A stretch of DNA of 64,000 bases from Pseudisothecium myosuroides. Taxonomy: Eukaryota > Streptophyta > Bryopsida > Hypnales > Lembophyllaceae. The stretch lies in contig OX637293.1 in the NCBI GenBank assembly GCA_951799445.1, positions 992,001 through 1,056,000 on the forward strand, written 5' to 3'. Made by a program: the position numbers and the translations under genes. Below, piece by piece: positions 34,478 through 46,398 of this stretch (its first letter is position 1; every line of letters starts with the position of its first letter). The notes beneath the pieces are model-generated. The model searched no databases. It saw only the letters and a program-made list of their open reading frames with translations, and was not told the DNA's origin.

Positions 34478-36807
34478 GTGAGTTTTTTATTTAATCTTTG
34501 ATGTTTCTCCCTAATTAGCATTTATTTTCCTAATCAGCCCTTAGAGCGTGATTAGCATCCGAGATTAGTGTAAATTAGAAGTTTAAATTCAAAAGTTGAT
34601 AGATTAGGAATAGAGGTTTCCGAAAACATCTTATAATTAAGATTTGACCGTAGACTGACCGCGTTAGGCTAAGTTAAGCGGTAGGGGGTAGGACGGAGGA
34701 ATTTTGAGTAAAAATCATCCAAAAAAGAATCATGGACGGACCTTAGGGGTTTAAATTAAAAAGAGAATTTAGGATTAAAATTAGGGACTAATTAGCGGTT
34801 AGAATTAGAATCAATTTACATTTTATTTCTTAAAGTTAAAATTCTAAGGACAAAATCTAGAGTTAACTTTGGGAAGTTAAAAAGTAGAATTAATTTGGAA
34901 GTTTAACTTGGGGGGTTACAATTTCCAGTGAAACCTTAGGGTAGTTTAGAAAAGGAAGTTAGGGTTAATCAGGAGTAAAAAATCCAAGTGGGAAGTAGAA
35001 ATTAAAAAGTAAAACTTTGGACTAAATTTAGGAGGTAGAAATTACGAGTAGATTTTTGAGTTAGAAATAGAGTTAAAATTAGAAGTCAAAACTCAGAGTA
35101 AATTGTGGAAGTAAGTTTAGAAGTTAAGCCCTAGAGTTAAAAGTTGGAATTAAATTTAGGAGGATAACACTTAGAGTTAAACTAGGATTAAAACGATAGG
35201 ATTAAAGTTGGAAGTAGAAAGTCAAGAGTCAAAAGTCAAAAGTTAAGATTAAATTTAAAGGTTAAACTTTAGAATCAATTGGGGAGTAAAAAATTAGAGT
35301 GAAAAGCTAAAAGTAGAAGTTAAAAGTTAGAGGTAGAAGTTAAAGTAGAGTTAGTTGGTGGAAGTAGAAAAAAATCTAGAGTCAAAGTGAAAACGTAGAG
35401 TCAAACCTAGAGGCTAAAATTTGGGATTAATTTTAGAAGTAAAATTTAGAGTTAAAAGTCAAAAACCTAGAGTTAAAATTCAAGGGTAGAGTTTAGAGTT
35501 AATTTAGGAGTAAAAACTTAGAGTTAAAAGTTAAAGCATAGAGTTAAAATTCAAGGATAAATCTTAGAGTTAATTTAGGAGTAAAAACCTAGAGTTAAAA
35601 GTTAAAACATAGAGTTAAAATTCAAGGGTAAATCTTAGAGTTAATTTAGGAATAGAAACCTAGAGTCAACAGTCAAAACATAGAGCAAAAGTCGGTAGTC
35701 AATATTTAGAATCAAGTTAAGGAAGTAAAATCTAAAGTTACATTCCAAAGTTGGAACTTTAGGGGTAACTTTTAAAAGTAGAACTTCTAGGTGGAGTCTT
35801 AGAAACCCAAGATAGTCTTAGGGGTTCATGGAAGGAACGTAGGGGTTCCCCTTTTTACGTAGTTAGGGACGTTAGAAATGACGCCAACTACCCAATCGAC
35901 CCTCGACATAGGATAGATAGTTAGGGAGTCAGGATTTCACCATCACTCTGAACATCGCAGTTAACTTGTGAGTTACTACATGCATTACTAATTATTTGCT
36001 GCCATCCACGACACTTAGGAAACGTTAGCAAAAAAGATCCATTGCTTGGAAGGCACAGTGGACCGCGCTCACATCACCCTCATATATTAAAAAATGTGGA
36101 TAAAGGCATAGAACCTGGTCGGTGTTCGCTTTATTACCAAGGGTGGGTAATCTAGCGCCCACACTATGGGGATGCTCTAAGAACCGCAAGCAATCTTAAT
36201 CAAGATGCCTCATAGCAAAGAGAGAATTGCTCAAGCACCAAAGCACCAAAAGGGATATCCCCTTTGGGAATCTTGGAAGTCAAAACCGAAAATGACTTCA
36301 TGCTAATTTAACTACTACATAATTAACTTCCTAGAACGTTGTCTACATTTGTAAAACATTCAAATCTGAGTGAAATTCATGTTTCAATACTCATAGAAAC
36401 AAACTCTGAAATTCTAGCATGTAGACTACTTCAAGCTCCGAACATCTCAAAATACCCCATTGGATTCACAAGGTTATAAATGATAAGTTAATGTCAATCT
36501 AATAGCCATAGCATTAAGACAATGTTGACTTAATGTCAACCTAATACTTGCCAATGTACTATCAAGTTAAAGTCAATGACACATGTCTCACTAAAATTAA
36601 GTTCATAGCATTTTCATTATACTAACATTAACTCCACATGAGGACTATATGAGGTCTACTAACATAAACATTGTCAACTAAATTAGAGGGGTTCAGTGTA
36701 ATACCGTAATACAAAAATCTCAAAGTCTATGTTCCAAAAGCCTATGCGCACCTGGCCAGAGTGGTGTATGTAGGCTGTCCCTCTGTGAGCATTTTCTAGC
36801 TTAAGTG

Positions 36808-38307
36808 CTTGGGGGGTGCAATAAGCGGTAGAAGTAGCAATATACGTGCGAACAAATGATAGGGTGCCAAAAAAACATTGGAGTTAAAAATTATAATCTG
36901 ATTGATTATACTATAGTATATGTAAAATGTCATTGGATGTATTGTAAATAATATAGGGTGTGGAATAATGGGCTGCATTAGAAAAAAATTAGACTTAAGA
37001 TACCCCCTTTTTATTAATTTAGTGGGACAAAAGTCTTAATTATGGATTTAGGGCAGGCATTTAACCCCACATTTATACTACATTGTCTTTTCATTTTAGA
37101 TTCTTTAAGCTATTTTGATCTACTATATTTTACCTATCACTCTTAGTCTCAGAATTAAATCAGGGAATCAACCTACCATATACCAGCTATGGTTATAACT
37201 CCATGTGAGTAATAAATTGTGAACAGATAAGTTATGAGAGTGCATTCAGAAATGCATTTTTCCCAAAGCAATATCATTAGAAATTCAGCTTGGAAAGGTT
37301 GACTGAGGCTTACAATCCAATTAGCCTCATGTACTTTTCTCTTCCCTAGTCTTACTTGGTTTGGTCCTGTACGTCTTGTTTGTCTCTCTTTTGTCCAGGC
37401 TAGCTATAAGGCCTGGGTGAATTGACCCCCTCACTCGTCTCCAAAGAAAAATGCTGATTTTTTTAATTTGCAATGCTTAATAAATTTTGCAAATTTTGAA
37501 TTTGCAATCAAAGCCCAAAAATTAGCGAGGAAGGTTGTAGAAGATAAATTAATCAAGCACAAAGGAGGGGGCCTTTTTTTTACATGCACCCTTAGAATGA
37601 CTTAGGGAGACAAGCGAGGGAGGTAGTTCACCTTGGCCACTTGTGGCTAGCCGGCTTGTAAGTTACTTTTTACCATTGGCAATGAAAATCTATTTCATTT
37701 GTTTCAAATAAAGAAAAATCCAGATAATGACAAAGCCTACAATTGGATTATGATTTTTGAAGCTGCAAATATGTGCACTTTACATAAATACCAATTTTGC
37801 TACTGAAAATTTGTCAATGAAAAATTGATTACAAATTGAGCATTATAAGGTAAGAGGTCCATAAATCGCCCATTTAAGATCTAAAATTGAATTTTGAGGA
37901 GGTGAAACTTCTTAAAATGTTTTTTAGTAAATTCTCCTTGAAAGACAAGTGGAATTGGCATCTAATCCAAGTTGTTTCATATTTTTGGAGCTTTGTAGAA
38001 TTAAATATGAATTTTTGGACTTCAAAGCACTAAAGGGTTAAGAAGCCCCCTAATTGTGAACCCTAAATCCTACACCAAATTTTGTAATTACGAGTAGTGC
38101 AAAAAAATTGAACCAATATAGCTTATGACATATTCATGGCAATTAGGGATTATAATTAATGTATGCCCCCTTTTTAATGGTTCAAATTAGAAAATTATAT
38201 AATGATAGACCTCAAAATAATCAATGGACAAAAAATAATGCCCCCCATTTAAATGCTCGGTATTCGCACCTGTAACCTTATTTTTTTCAAAGAGTGCACC
38301 CCCCAAG
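36808..38307. mobile_element. hAT-like non-autonomous element (1500 bp)
   Basis: Perfect 13-bp inverted ends CTTGGGGGGTGCA, flanked by a perfect 8-bp duplication CTTAAGTG (36800-36807, 38308-38315). An 8-bp duplication is the hAT hallmark. The interior is AT-rich without transposase and contains a smaller MITE (37398-37653) and a fragment of element G (37855-38035). Confidence 0.8.
37398..37653. mobile_element. MITE nested in the hAT-like element
   Basis: Inverted ends ggctagctataaggcctggg and, from the other side, the inverse of ccttggccacttgtggctag; inner arms pair around ccccctcactcgtct / agacaagcgagggagg. The interior is similar to the MITE at 48229-48487 (gcaaattttgaattt, caaa-attagc). 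Confidence 0.6.
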
Positions 38308-38479
38308 CTTAAGTGTAGCCTGCCCATCAGCCACTTCAACAGGGTCAGAAATGGTCATTTAAGCTTCCACTTTGTACTCCACACAAGGAATGAGGTGTGT
38401 GATGAGTAACAGAAAAAATTGCAATAAATTCTAGTAGAGTTATCCATTGATATATGGGTTTTCAATTCTATTTCAAACA

Positions 38480-38850
38480 AGATGTGTGGGCCCTCAAGAA
38501 TCACCCACAAAAACATATATTGAAGAAATTTTGATCTATTATAAAAGATTAATTTTCAAATTTTATTGTTTAAAAATTTTTTAGTTTTGTAACCATCATA
38601 GAGCATCTTTTTTATTGTGAGGAAGATGATAAATCAAATAGCATGATGGGCTAGAAATAATGATAAAGGGATGATAACAATATAACAACATACTCTAAAG
38701 TTTTTTGAGAGGCAAGGTGTACTGAATCACTGCAAGCATTCTTTTTTCTGTATTTTTCAAAGGGATCTAGGCTACTCAGAATACATGGGAAGAATTGATT
38801 GGCCATTGAAATTTCATTTCATTTTGGCACAATAAGAATGTTTGTGGTGT
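38480..38850 (+). repeat. RS1 repeat, copy 1
   Basis: Direct repeat of 40830-41205: gatgtgtgggccct, catagagcatc, aatgataaagggatgataac, tttcaaagggatctaggct blocks in the same order. Non-coding. Confidence 0.75.
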
Positions 38851-39289
38851 TTTTGAATGCTCAAAGCCAGCTTACATGTATTGGTGGGTGGATGCGGTCA
38901 ACAATACCAAAATATAGAAAGCACTTTTATGTTCCTTTTACAGTGTTGAATACACTGATATTGGTGGAACTCACTCCCCTACTTTCAGGCTTATTGATCA
39001 TTGGTAAAAAATTTCTTGTCTTTTAGTTTCTTTTTCTGTCCACTCTAGGCTCACATGTAAGTTGGCTTTTAGTCCATGGTTTTGCTTATCAAGTGGCGTA
39101 TTGCTATTGGAAGTAGACCGGAACCTGCGGCCAGGAGATAGAGGAAATTTTTCTCTTGCAGAGAAATAAGAAACATTGGAACTATGAATTTTAAGGAATT
39201 TAATTCCCAAAATTGAAATTACTATAAATTTTGGGAACCAAAAAGTGTTCTGCACCTATAGCCAATAGTTAGAGTCTTGGAATTTTGCT

Positions 39290-39520
39290 CATTAGAGTAA
39301 CTATTTTCCCGCTCACTTCTTCCTACTTTCTTGTTCACTACTTCCTGTGCAATTTGGTGCAATTTGTGACATGTGTCATGACCTTAAATCATCCCAACCT
39401 TGAAAAGGAGAAAAATACACATTCCAAGGAGAAAAAACACGTTCCAAGCACTCTAAGTTACTGGTTAGGAGTGGCTCTTGGTCGGAAATGGGTGGCTCTA
39501 CCTTATGTGATGCCGCTATT
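39290..39520. repeat. Dispersed repeat, copy of 1-245
   Basis: Shares gacatgtgtcatgac, ccaaccttgaaaa and tggtcggaaatgggt with the start of the window. Confidence 0.55.
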
Positions 39521-39539
39521 GAGCCGGTTGTTGCCTGGT

Positions 39540-40825
39540 ACTCACTCATCCCCAAATTGAAATCCGTCTTGGAAAATTTAAAATGCAATTCTTCTTAGCT
39601 CACATGATCTACTGTAAATGTCATTTTTCATTCACAAGCAATGAGTTCATACCTACAAGTCTCTCTTTCTGATTGTATCGACCAGACACTATCTTGGAGT
39701 TATGATTCTTGTAAGCCCTAAACCCTAAAACTCTAAAAATCCTAAACCTGGTCATCTTCATTTCCCCCATTGTATGAGTTAACTGTCCTATTGTTGTCTC
39801 TTCCCAGGTACGTGCCATTGCAACCATGTGTCGTTCCTCAGTATACAGGCATGAAGGGTATTGTTGTTGGCAAAATTGCCAAGTAGTGCTGAAATCAGCT
39901 TTTTGTTCTCGCTCTGCTCCTGCAACTTCTTTCTCGTCCAATTTGGAAATCGCATACTGAAAATTTGGTGAAGTTGATCAAAAGTGAAAACTGGTATTTG
40001 TTGTTTGTAAGAATCTGATCGAATGCCAACGATCTTGAGAATTCTGTTGCTTGTGAAAACAAACACCATATTTCCAACTATGATAGTTGTGTGGAAACTT
40101 GTGGTACTTGTGTGAGCTTGTGCGCAGAGTTTGTGTGGAGGGAGGGTTTATTTTGTGCAAATTAAATGCAGGTTGCCGCAATGGATGAGCCTGTCATGCT
40201 GAGTAAGTTAAGTTGAATTGCATCTATTGACCGGTTTTGGTCAAGGAAACAACTCCAAACCCTAATCCACTTAGGATGTGGCCACACTTAGGACATTCAA
40301 GCAAGAGCAAAAACCCTGAACCCCCCGCGATTGAGTGAATTACTCACTCCATTCATACTTATGAGTCTGTGCCCTGATGCAATTATGATGAGCAGTGTTG
40401 TTGCCAACATGTGAGTACGAGAGAGGATTTTGTGAGCCTGCCATTGCTATTGTACAATGAGATTTAAATACTGATACACATGATCTTAAACCCAAATCAT
40501 ACCGTTTCTTCTACAAATTAAGAGTTGAGATAAATGAAGTTTTAGGGGGTGAATGCATACCCGGAAGTCCAAATATCTGAATAGGTAGGAGAATTCCTTT
40601 AGTTAAAGAGAAGCTCAGAATTTGAACACCACTATTTGACTCCTGTTAACAGTCAAAACACCACTAAAGAATATTATTTGCATTTCAAATACACACAATT
40701 TCACAAACTTAATTTCAATTCAAGGATACATGATCTCCATGCATATGAGTTTTGAAAATGTTGTCAATAGTTTGTTGCCAAAACGGGGTCCTATGCTATT
40801 GCCGTTGCACACCTCTAGGGCCCAC
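39540..40825. other. Unassigned region with overlapping minus-strand frames
   Basis: Minus-strand frames of 106 aa (39941-39621) and 93 aa (40069-39788) overlap in different phases. Neither shows a domain, signal or composition that I recognise. It could be a decayed exon; I do not call a gene. Short CCCTAAA-like runs lie at 39716-39745 and 40257. Confidence 0.3.
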
Positions 40826-40829
40826 ACCA

Positions 40830-41205
40830 AGATGTGTGGGCCCTAGAGAATCACCTACAAAATCATGTTTTGAAGAAAATTGGATATACTGTGAAGATTA
40901 ATTCTTAAACTTTATTGTTTCAAGTTTTATTGTTTCAGAATTTTATAGGCTTGTATCCATCATAGAGCATCCTTTTTATTGTGAGGAAGATGATAAGTCG
41001 AATAGCATGGGGGCTAGAAATAATGATAAAGGGATGATAACAATATAACAACAGACTTTGAAGCTTTTGGAGAGGCAGAGTGTACTGAATCACTCCCGGC
41101 ATTCTTCTTTTTGTACTTTTCAAAGGGATCTAGGCTATAGTCAAGAATAATACATGGAAAGAATTGATTGGCATTTCATTTCATTTTGGCACAATGAGAA
41201 TCAAA
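40830..41205 (+). repeat. RS1 repeat, copy 2
   Basis: Direct repeat of 38480-38850. Its right end abuts the truncated A-family element at about 41205. Confidence 0.75.
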
Positions 41206-41573
41206 TGGGAATTAAAAAACTCCATAACTACCCACAAACTAAAATTCCTCATAACTTTCATCTCATTAATCGGAATCAAATGATTCAAAGCTTTCCAGGT
41301 AAATGAATATAAATCTAGGGTACTAGTTTCAATTTTTAATTTTTTAAGAAGTTTTTTGAGCTTCCCAGGCTGCCCACCAAACTTGGAAAATGACATATCA
41401 TGCAATAACTTTTTAACTATGTAGTCAAAAGTTATGAAAGTTATTGCACCTTAAAACTACTCCTCGGACACATGTTGTGTGAAATTTTCAAATAAAAAAA
41501 ATAGAAACTCTATTTGTAGTGAGCCGCCTAAAATTGCTATGTTGCCAAAAAACACAACTTGGTCCTTTAGGGG
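41205..41573. mobile_element. Right half of an A-family TTAA element (A2)
   Basis: Matches the right half of A1 (cctcataactttcatctcat, gtagtcaaaagttatgaaa, atgttgccaaaaa) and ends ggtcctttagggg|TTAA (41574-41577). The left half is missing, cut at the RS1 junction. Confidence 0.65.
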
Positions 41574-41577
41574 TTAA

Positions 41578-42305
41578 AGAAAATTAAAAAATCACTTTTT
41601 TTATTGAAGGAGATTAAGGAAGGCTTTGCCATCACTTTTGACATCGCAATGGCTGTGGCAATAGCACAAGGCACACTAGTTTTTATTGGTATTAGAAGGC
41701 ACTTAATAATAGTCAATAAATAGTAACACCTCACCCTGAAGCGCTTTAAAGTCCAATTTCTAGATAACAAAGAAATTAAAAATCACTATTTTTTCTCATT
41801 ATTGCTTAGATGAAAGTATCCTAATCTGAGGAGATACTTTATCAAATTGTTGTTCTATCTAATGGTTGGATTTAGCGTTACTAGAATATATTATTTTTCT
41901 AAAATTACAAATGTAGAGCGTCAAGTAGTTGACAAAGCCAAAATTGCATTGAATCTAGTTCAAAACTGGATTTGCAAAAATGAAGTCATAGATTTAAAGA
42001 ACAAAAAAAATTCAAAAAATCACCATATTAAGATAATCCCATTTCAAACCCATCTCAACAAATTTTACTCAAAAAATGACAATATTTTGCGTATAACCAA
42101 ATTTAGAAGGAATTTTGAAATTTCTTTTTCAAAATTTATAGAATTTTTTTGGCAATAGCATTGGTGAATCTAACCTTATGGATGGAATCTAAAATTCAAA
42201 GTCTACATCTATTTTTATATCAATTCAAAATATTCTTGTAAATATTACTTTATGATGATTTTCCTCAATTTGCCAATTCTAGAGAAGACTCTAAACATTT
42301 AGGGG
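41578..42305. mobile_element. Possible further TTAA element, right end only
   Basis: Ends acatttagggg|TTAA (42306-42309). A matching left end is not clear. The 103-aa frame at 41847-42158 is Asn/Lys/Phe-rich and looks like chance in AT-rich DNA. Confidence 0.3.
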
Positions 42306-42793
42306 TTAAGTGATCTACCATGATACTAAATATTGTACAGTAGAAACTACACAAGTACACCCTCTATAAACCAATAAATCTCTCTAAAGTAATCGGGCCG
42401 GGCAGTCACAACTTCGGGAATATAATAAGTGGTAGCAGTGAATGAGAGTCAACCAACAAAATTGTAGTGGACCTAAGCCCTATCCAAAAAAGGTAAAATA
42501 TTCTTTTGAACAAGCTTCCCTTGCCTAAAGAAATTCCACCTATACCGCTATGGCAATTCCTATGTAAAGGTAACTACACCTGAAAATTAATCGCTTTCTA
42601 AAATCGTACAATTTAGATTCTTGCCTAAAATGTACTTCCACTAATCATGAGAATCAATGATTGGTTTTAGAAACACTTATTATCAATACTTCAAAAATTC
42701 AAGTTTATTCATGCAGTGTTCAAAAAATGCACCCTAAACCTTTACTCATGGGTTAAAAAACTGGAAGCTCAGAGGGTGCAGAGGGTTCGTGTG

Positions 42794-45088
42794 TTACTGT
42801 TTAGAGAATCCAGAAGTTCTTCCCTTGGAGGGAAAGTGCAAGGTCAAAGGGCTCAAGGAAATCACATTTGGTTGGTTTGACGAAATCCCCAAGCATCGTT
42901 TACAATTGATGGATACTGTGCTTTCGATTGCATGACCAAGGCATATAGAGGAGAACTCGAGGATGCAGCATTCATGAGAATAGGCTAGCTTGATGCTCTC
43001 CCACGTGTTCAGCTTCAAAAGACTGTCATCTTGTAACAGAAGAGCTTTCATTTCCACGGACGGGGCCAGCTGGATGGGCTTCTGGTTACAGGAGTTCGCA
43101 ACATTGCGGTTGGCTCCATGTTTGGGCAATAGGAACTACAGGAAATGTGGTTGTTTTTCACTGTGTAATGAAGGGGAGTTTCTTTGATCAGCGCCAAGAC
43201 ATTGACTCCACCTGAATCCTTTTCCAATATGTCTGAGAGAGTCTCGAAATGGCCTGAACGGCCTAACCAGATCCAACACCAGTTTCGCTACAAGGCTGTC
43301 GACAAGTAAACGCTTCTCCTCGTTTCCTTCAAGTAACATAGGTATTGTGTCTGTATGGTAAAAATCCGGGTCTTAGTAAGTGGATACACCAAGAACCCAA
43401 GACAGTCACAAGTCTTCTCCATACTGCTTTTCGAATGTTGGTTGATCCGTAGATTTTACTGTATCTCGGCACCATAGCTGATAATAGTAGGGACTTCAGA
43501 TTGTGAACAAAATCATATATTATACTAAGCCAAATTTGGCAGGGGATCGTAGACAAGCTTGACCTTTAATGAAGTCCACATCGTAGTGGAAGTAAGCCTC
43601 AGCGTATCTCCCTTTCATGTGAAGCTGACAATAAACAATTCGATTGCTAATCATGAAAGGGACCAAATGTACTGTACAAATTGCACGAGAAATGATGAAT
43701 TCCTTCCTTCTCGTTATGCCAAGAATTCGCCCCTTTTACGAATAAAAAAGCATCCTCACATATTGCGGCAAAACATCTTCTGGAACAGCACTCACCAATT
43801 TTATCTGGCAGCTCAGGTCAATTACAAAATCAACCACCATAGCCAGATACTCTTGTACTTCATCTGCATGTTTTTTTCACCTAGCCTGTCAATTCCTAGC
43901 TTAGTTCCCATGCAAGTCTCTTTTGCGTATAGTTTGCTTCAAACTATTCATGTTTCAAAATGCCACAAGTCATTACCAGAATTGTCCACCGTCCTTTGCA
44001 GCTTCAATGTTCTCAAAAGTCTTACTGCTCTAAACAATCCCACATCAGAACGAATTGGAATGAGCAAGCTCGGTTGGAGTGGTCATGTCATGGTGAACCT
44101 TTAGTTCTTTGCAGATTCAACTGAAAATTGAGCTTCAGATCAACTTGGAATTCACCATTTCTCAAAAATATTTGAACCAAGCCCTGCGTAACGTACTTGT
44201 GATAGGTGATTTGATCCTCATTTTGTTTACTAGAACGCAACTTGTTGTCTGTAGACTTGAAAATGTGGCACTTGCATGGTGCAAGCAACAGGAGGCTATC
44301 CAGCACGATTGCACCTGCCATTCATCACATCCATCTATTTCAGATATGCATTTGACGGAATTAACGAGACCATATAACAACACCTTCTTGGAATTCGTCA
44401 AAAATGAAGGCAAGTTGAGGACTGAACGACTGGACCTCGTAACTCCTCCAGCTGCTCTGTCAGCACAGAACACTTCTCTGCTCTGTCATTACCTTGCACA
44501 TTCACGAAACGCTAATTACATTGCACAGCCACCAAACGTTATATAATTGCATTTGACCGGTCAACAAAGTCTCACTAACTTATATTGCACAGTCACCAAA
44601 GCAACCTAAATACATTACTCGCTGCAATACTACTTTGCAAGATCCCAAGAAGAAAGTGATTTCGATTGGAAACGCCAAGAGCGATGCCAAATTTGGCATA
44701 TATAAAAATTCATGTGTTTCACTTATTGAGAAAGCTCAATGAGCATTCAGGAAATAATAAACACATTCATCTATAATTCCCGAGTTGATTAACAAAATAT
44801 TCGCAAAGGATAGCAGAGGCAAAATAAGCCTAAATACAAATCGGAACAATTCTTTCACAGGATGGTTAAATTATATCTTTTTCCGCCACTGATTCTCTTC
44901 TGCTCCACTCTGCGAGCGATGAGACGTCCTCCACATCGCAAGCGCCAGCTTCAAATTCATCGAGACGAACAACAACTGCAAATTAGGGTTTCAACGAACG
45001 GCGTCCCCAGGGTACCCCGTTCTCCACGTTCCCGTTGCGCCGCGGAGTTCCCCTCATTAGGAGCGTCAGCGTTTCCAACGAGGCCCAT
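42794..45088 (-). pseudogene. Ankyrin-repeat gene remnant, copy 2
   Basis: Minus strand. The start region at 45088 (MGLVGNADAPNEGN, then AAQRERGERGT) matches copy 1 at 18932, but its frame stops after 43 codons. Ankyrin pieces follow at 43290-43190 (GHFETLSDILEKD, close to copy 1) and 43170-42980 (TPLHYTVKNNH in one frame, FLLPKHGANRNVANS in another, with a TAG at 43138-43136). The change of frame within one repeat and the stop mark it as broken. The frame 43129-42794 may be the remains of the C-terminal part. Sequence between 43300 and 45000 has no exon I can support. Parent function is unknown; ankyrin repeats bind proteins. Confidence 0.6.
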
Positions 45089-45830
45089 AAAAAAAAGTCA
45101 AGAAACGCACAAAAACGATATTATGTGCCTAACAATTCTATGCAGGAATCCCTAGCATTCACCGGCAAGCAAACAAGCAAAACCCCAATCTGGTATATGT
45201 CATTTAAGATTCTGGCCTTCAATCGGTTGGTGATATCCTGAGCAATGCCCTGCCCTGCCAATTCCAAGCTTGTGTCCAATTTTGCGTAATGCAATAAAAC
45301 GGGTATCCTGGCTGCCTGGTCAGGTTTTTTTTTTCATTTTTAATGAAGTGCCATGGTGGTGATATTGAATGTTATAGTGGTGCTCCAAATTTCAACCTTC
45401 ATCTACATATTAGATTAAAAAAATATCATATTAGCACATATCACATATCTATAATTCAGTTTTCATCCAGAATTTGATGATTTCATCTATGATTTTTTTT
45501 TATTAGAAGTTTTCAGGCGATTTCCCACCTTTTTAGTACCATTTATTTCTATAGGCGTGGTGCCAAGCCATAAAATTTGGTGCAATTTTGCACCAAATTG
45601 CCAGAAAAACACACACCGTGCCTGGTTGTGCAGGTTATCTTTGAACAGGAACTCTGCCTCCGGAAGGTACAAGACAGTGTGTAGAATGCCGAGCACAATC
45701 TCGACGCAGGGCAGAATTTGCCTGATCTGGATAGCATTGCATAGTTGAATGTTATTTAAGTACGAAGAGCTAACTTCCCTAAAGAAGTGACTGCAGAACG
45801 AGAATGTCGCGACTGAGGCCTGCTGCACGA
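45089..45830. other. No gene seen
   Basis: Spacer between ankyrin remnant 2 and the tRNA gene. Nothing recognisable. Confidence 0.45.
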
Positions 45831-45833
45831 TCG

Positions 45834-45904
45834 GCGCAGCTGGTGTAGTGGTATCATAGTACCCTCCCACGGTACTGACCGGGGTTCGATTCCCCGGCTG
45901 CGCA
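45834..45904 (+). tRNA. tRNA-Gly (anticodon CCC)
   Basis: 71 nt. The acceptor stem GCGCAGC pairs perfectly with GCTGCGC, followed by discriminator A. The anticodon stem GTACC/GGTAC encloses loop CTCCCAC, so the anticodon is CCC, reading GGG glycine codons. T stem CGGGG/CCCCG with loop TTCGATT. A box TGGTGTAGTGG and B box GGTTCGATTCC are intact. No intron. CCA is not encoded, as usual for eukaryotic nuclear tRNAs. A T-run at about 45963 could end transcription. Confidence 0.95.
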
Positions 45905-46394
45905 TTTACCCAGTTCGATAATAAAATTGGATCATCTTTTGCTGTATTGGTCCACTGAGGGATTTTTTTTGGTCGAAATATTCGTTGCTCAATAGAGGAC
46001 ATAACATATGCGCCACAGTGTGATGGTTTTTGTTCACGCTATGCAGACAGGACGCTGATTGTCAAAGTTATGGCTAAAGAATGTGCACCTATTGTGGTTT
46101 CTAATTACTACTGAGCACAGTTACTGAGTTGCATAGCTACAGGTGCACATGCCTTGCACCGTGTGTTTGTCGTTTTGGTTATGCTGATCGAGTTTGGGCC
46201 TGTGAGTTTGGACCTGTGAGTTTGTTGCCTATGATGACACTTTGAAATGCCCTTCTGCGGCGCTTCCATGGCTAGATTGTAACCCCCCTTAATTTGACTA
46301 CTTAGGAGACCGTCATCATAGAAGAAGTCAAATAGATTGAATGTGAGACAAATTTGCTTAAAATGAGACATTTTGAATAGTATGGCAAGTGTGC
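45905..46394. other. No gene seen
   Basis: Spacer between the tRNA gene and element C2. A phrase just before C2 (gagacatttt.aatag.atggcaagtgt) is repeated just after it. Confidence 0.45.
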
Positions 46395-46398
46395 TTAA

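Larger units (their letters stand above)
31035..36163 (+). mobile_element. Giant solo LTR B (5129 bp)
   Basis: Starts TGTGAGCTCCC, ends GCGCCCACA and is flanked by CTATG on both sides (31030-31034 and 36164-36168). Same family and orientation as LTR A, but well diverged, so the two are separate insertions and not the two LTRs of one element; their different target duplications say the same. The 3' third (34490-35850) is a purine-rich run of degenerate taaaagttagag-like words. Confidence 0.8.
25963..36177. mobile_element. PIF/Harbinger-like MITE split by two giant LTRs
   Basis: Outer ends are GAGCATCCCCACAG and the inverse CTATGGGGATGCTC, with TAA on both sides (25960-25962, 36178-36180). Removing the two LTRs and one copy of each duplication leaves segments 25963-26248, 30943-31034 and 36169-36177, about 387 bp. 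TAA duplication and GAGCATC ends fit the PIF/Harbinger superfamily. Confidence 0.8.
36550..38440. repeat. Dispersed repeat split by a hAT-like element
   Basis: Segments 36550-36807 and 38308-38440 together match 215-660. The copy at 215-660 lacks the insertion and so shows the empty site. Confidence 0.65.

Noticed and set aside
26249..36163. Single full-length LTR retrotransposon with A and B as its two LTRs
   Set aside because: Each has its own 5-bp target duplication, and the 97 bp between them are MITE sequence, not an internal domain.
43559..44104. 181-aa plus-strand open frame
   Set aside because: Long, but no domain, no coding-like composition and no copy elsewhere in the window; it is antisense to the ankyrin remnant region.
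45487..46002. 171-aa minus-strand frame containing AQPGNRTPVSTVG
   Set aside because: This is the antisense translation of the tRNA-Gly gene and its flanks, a known annotation artefact.
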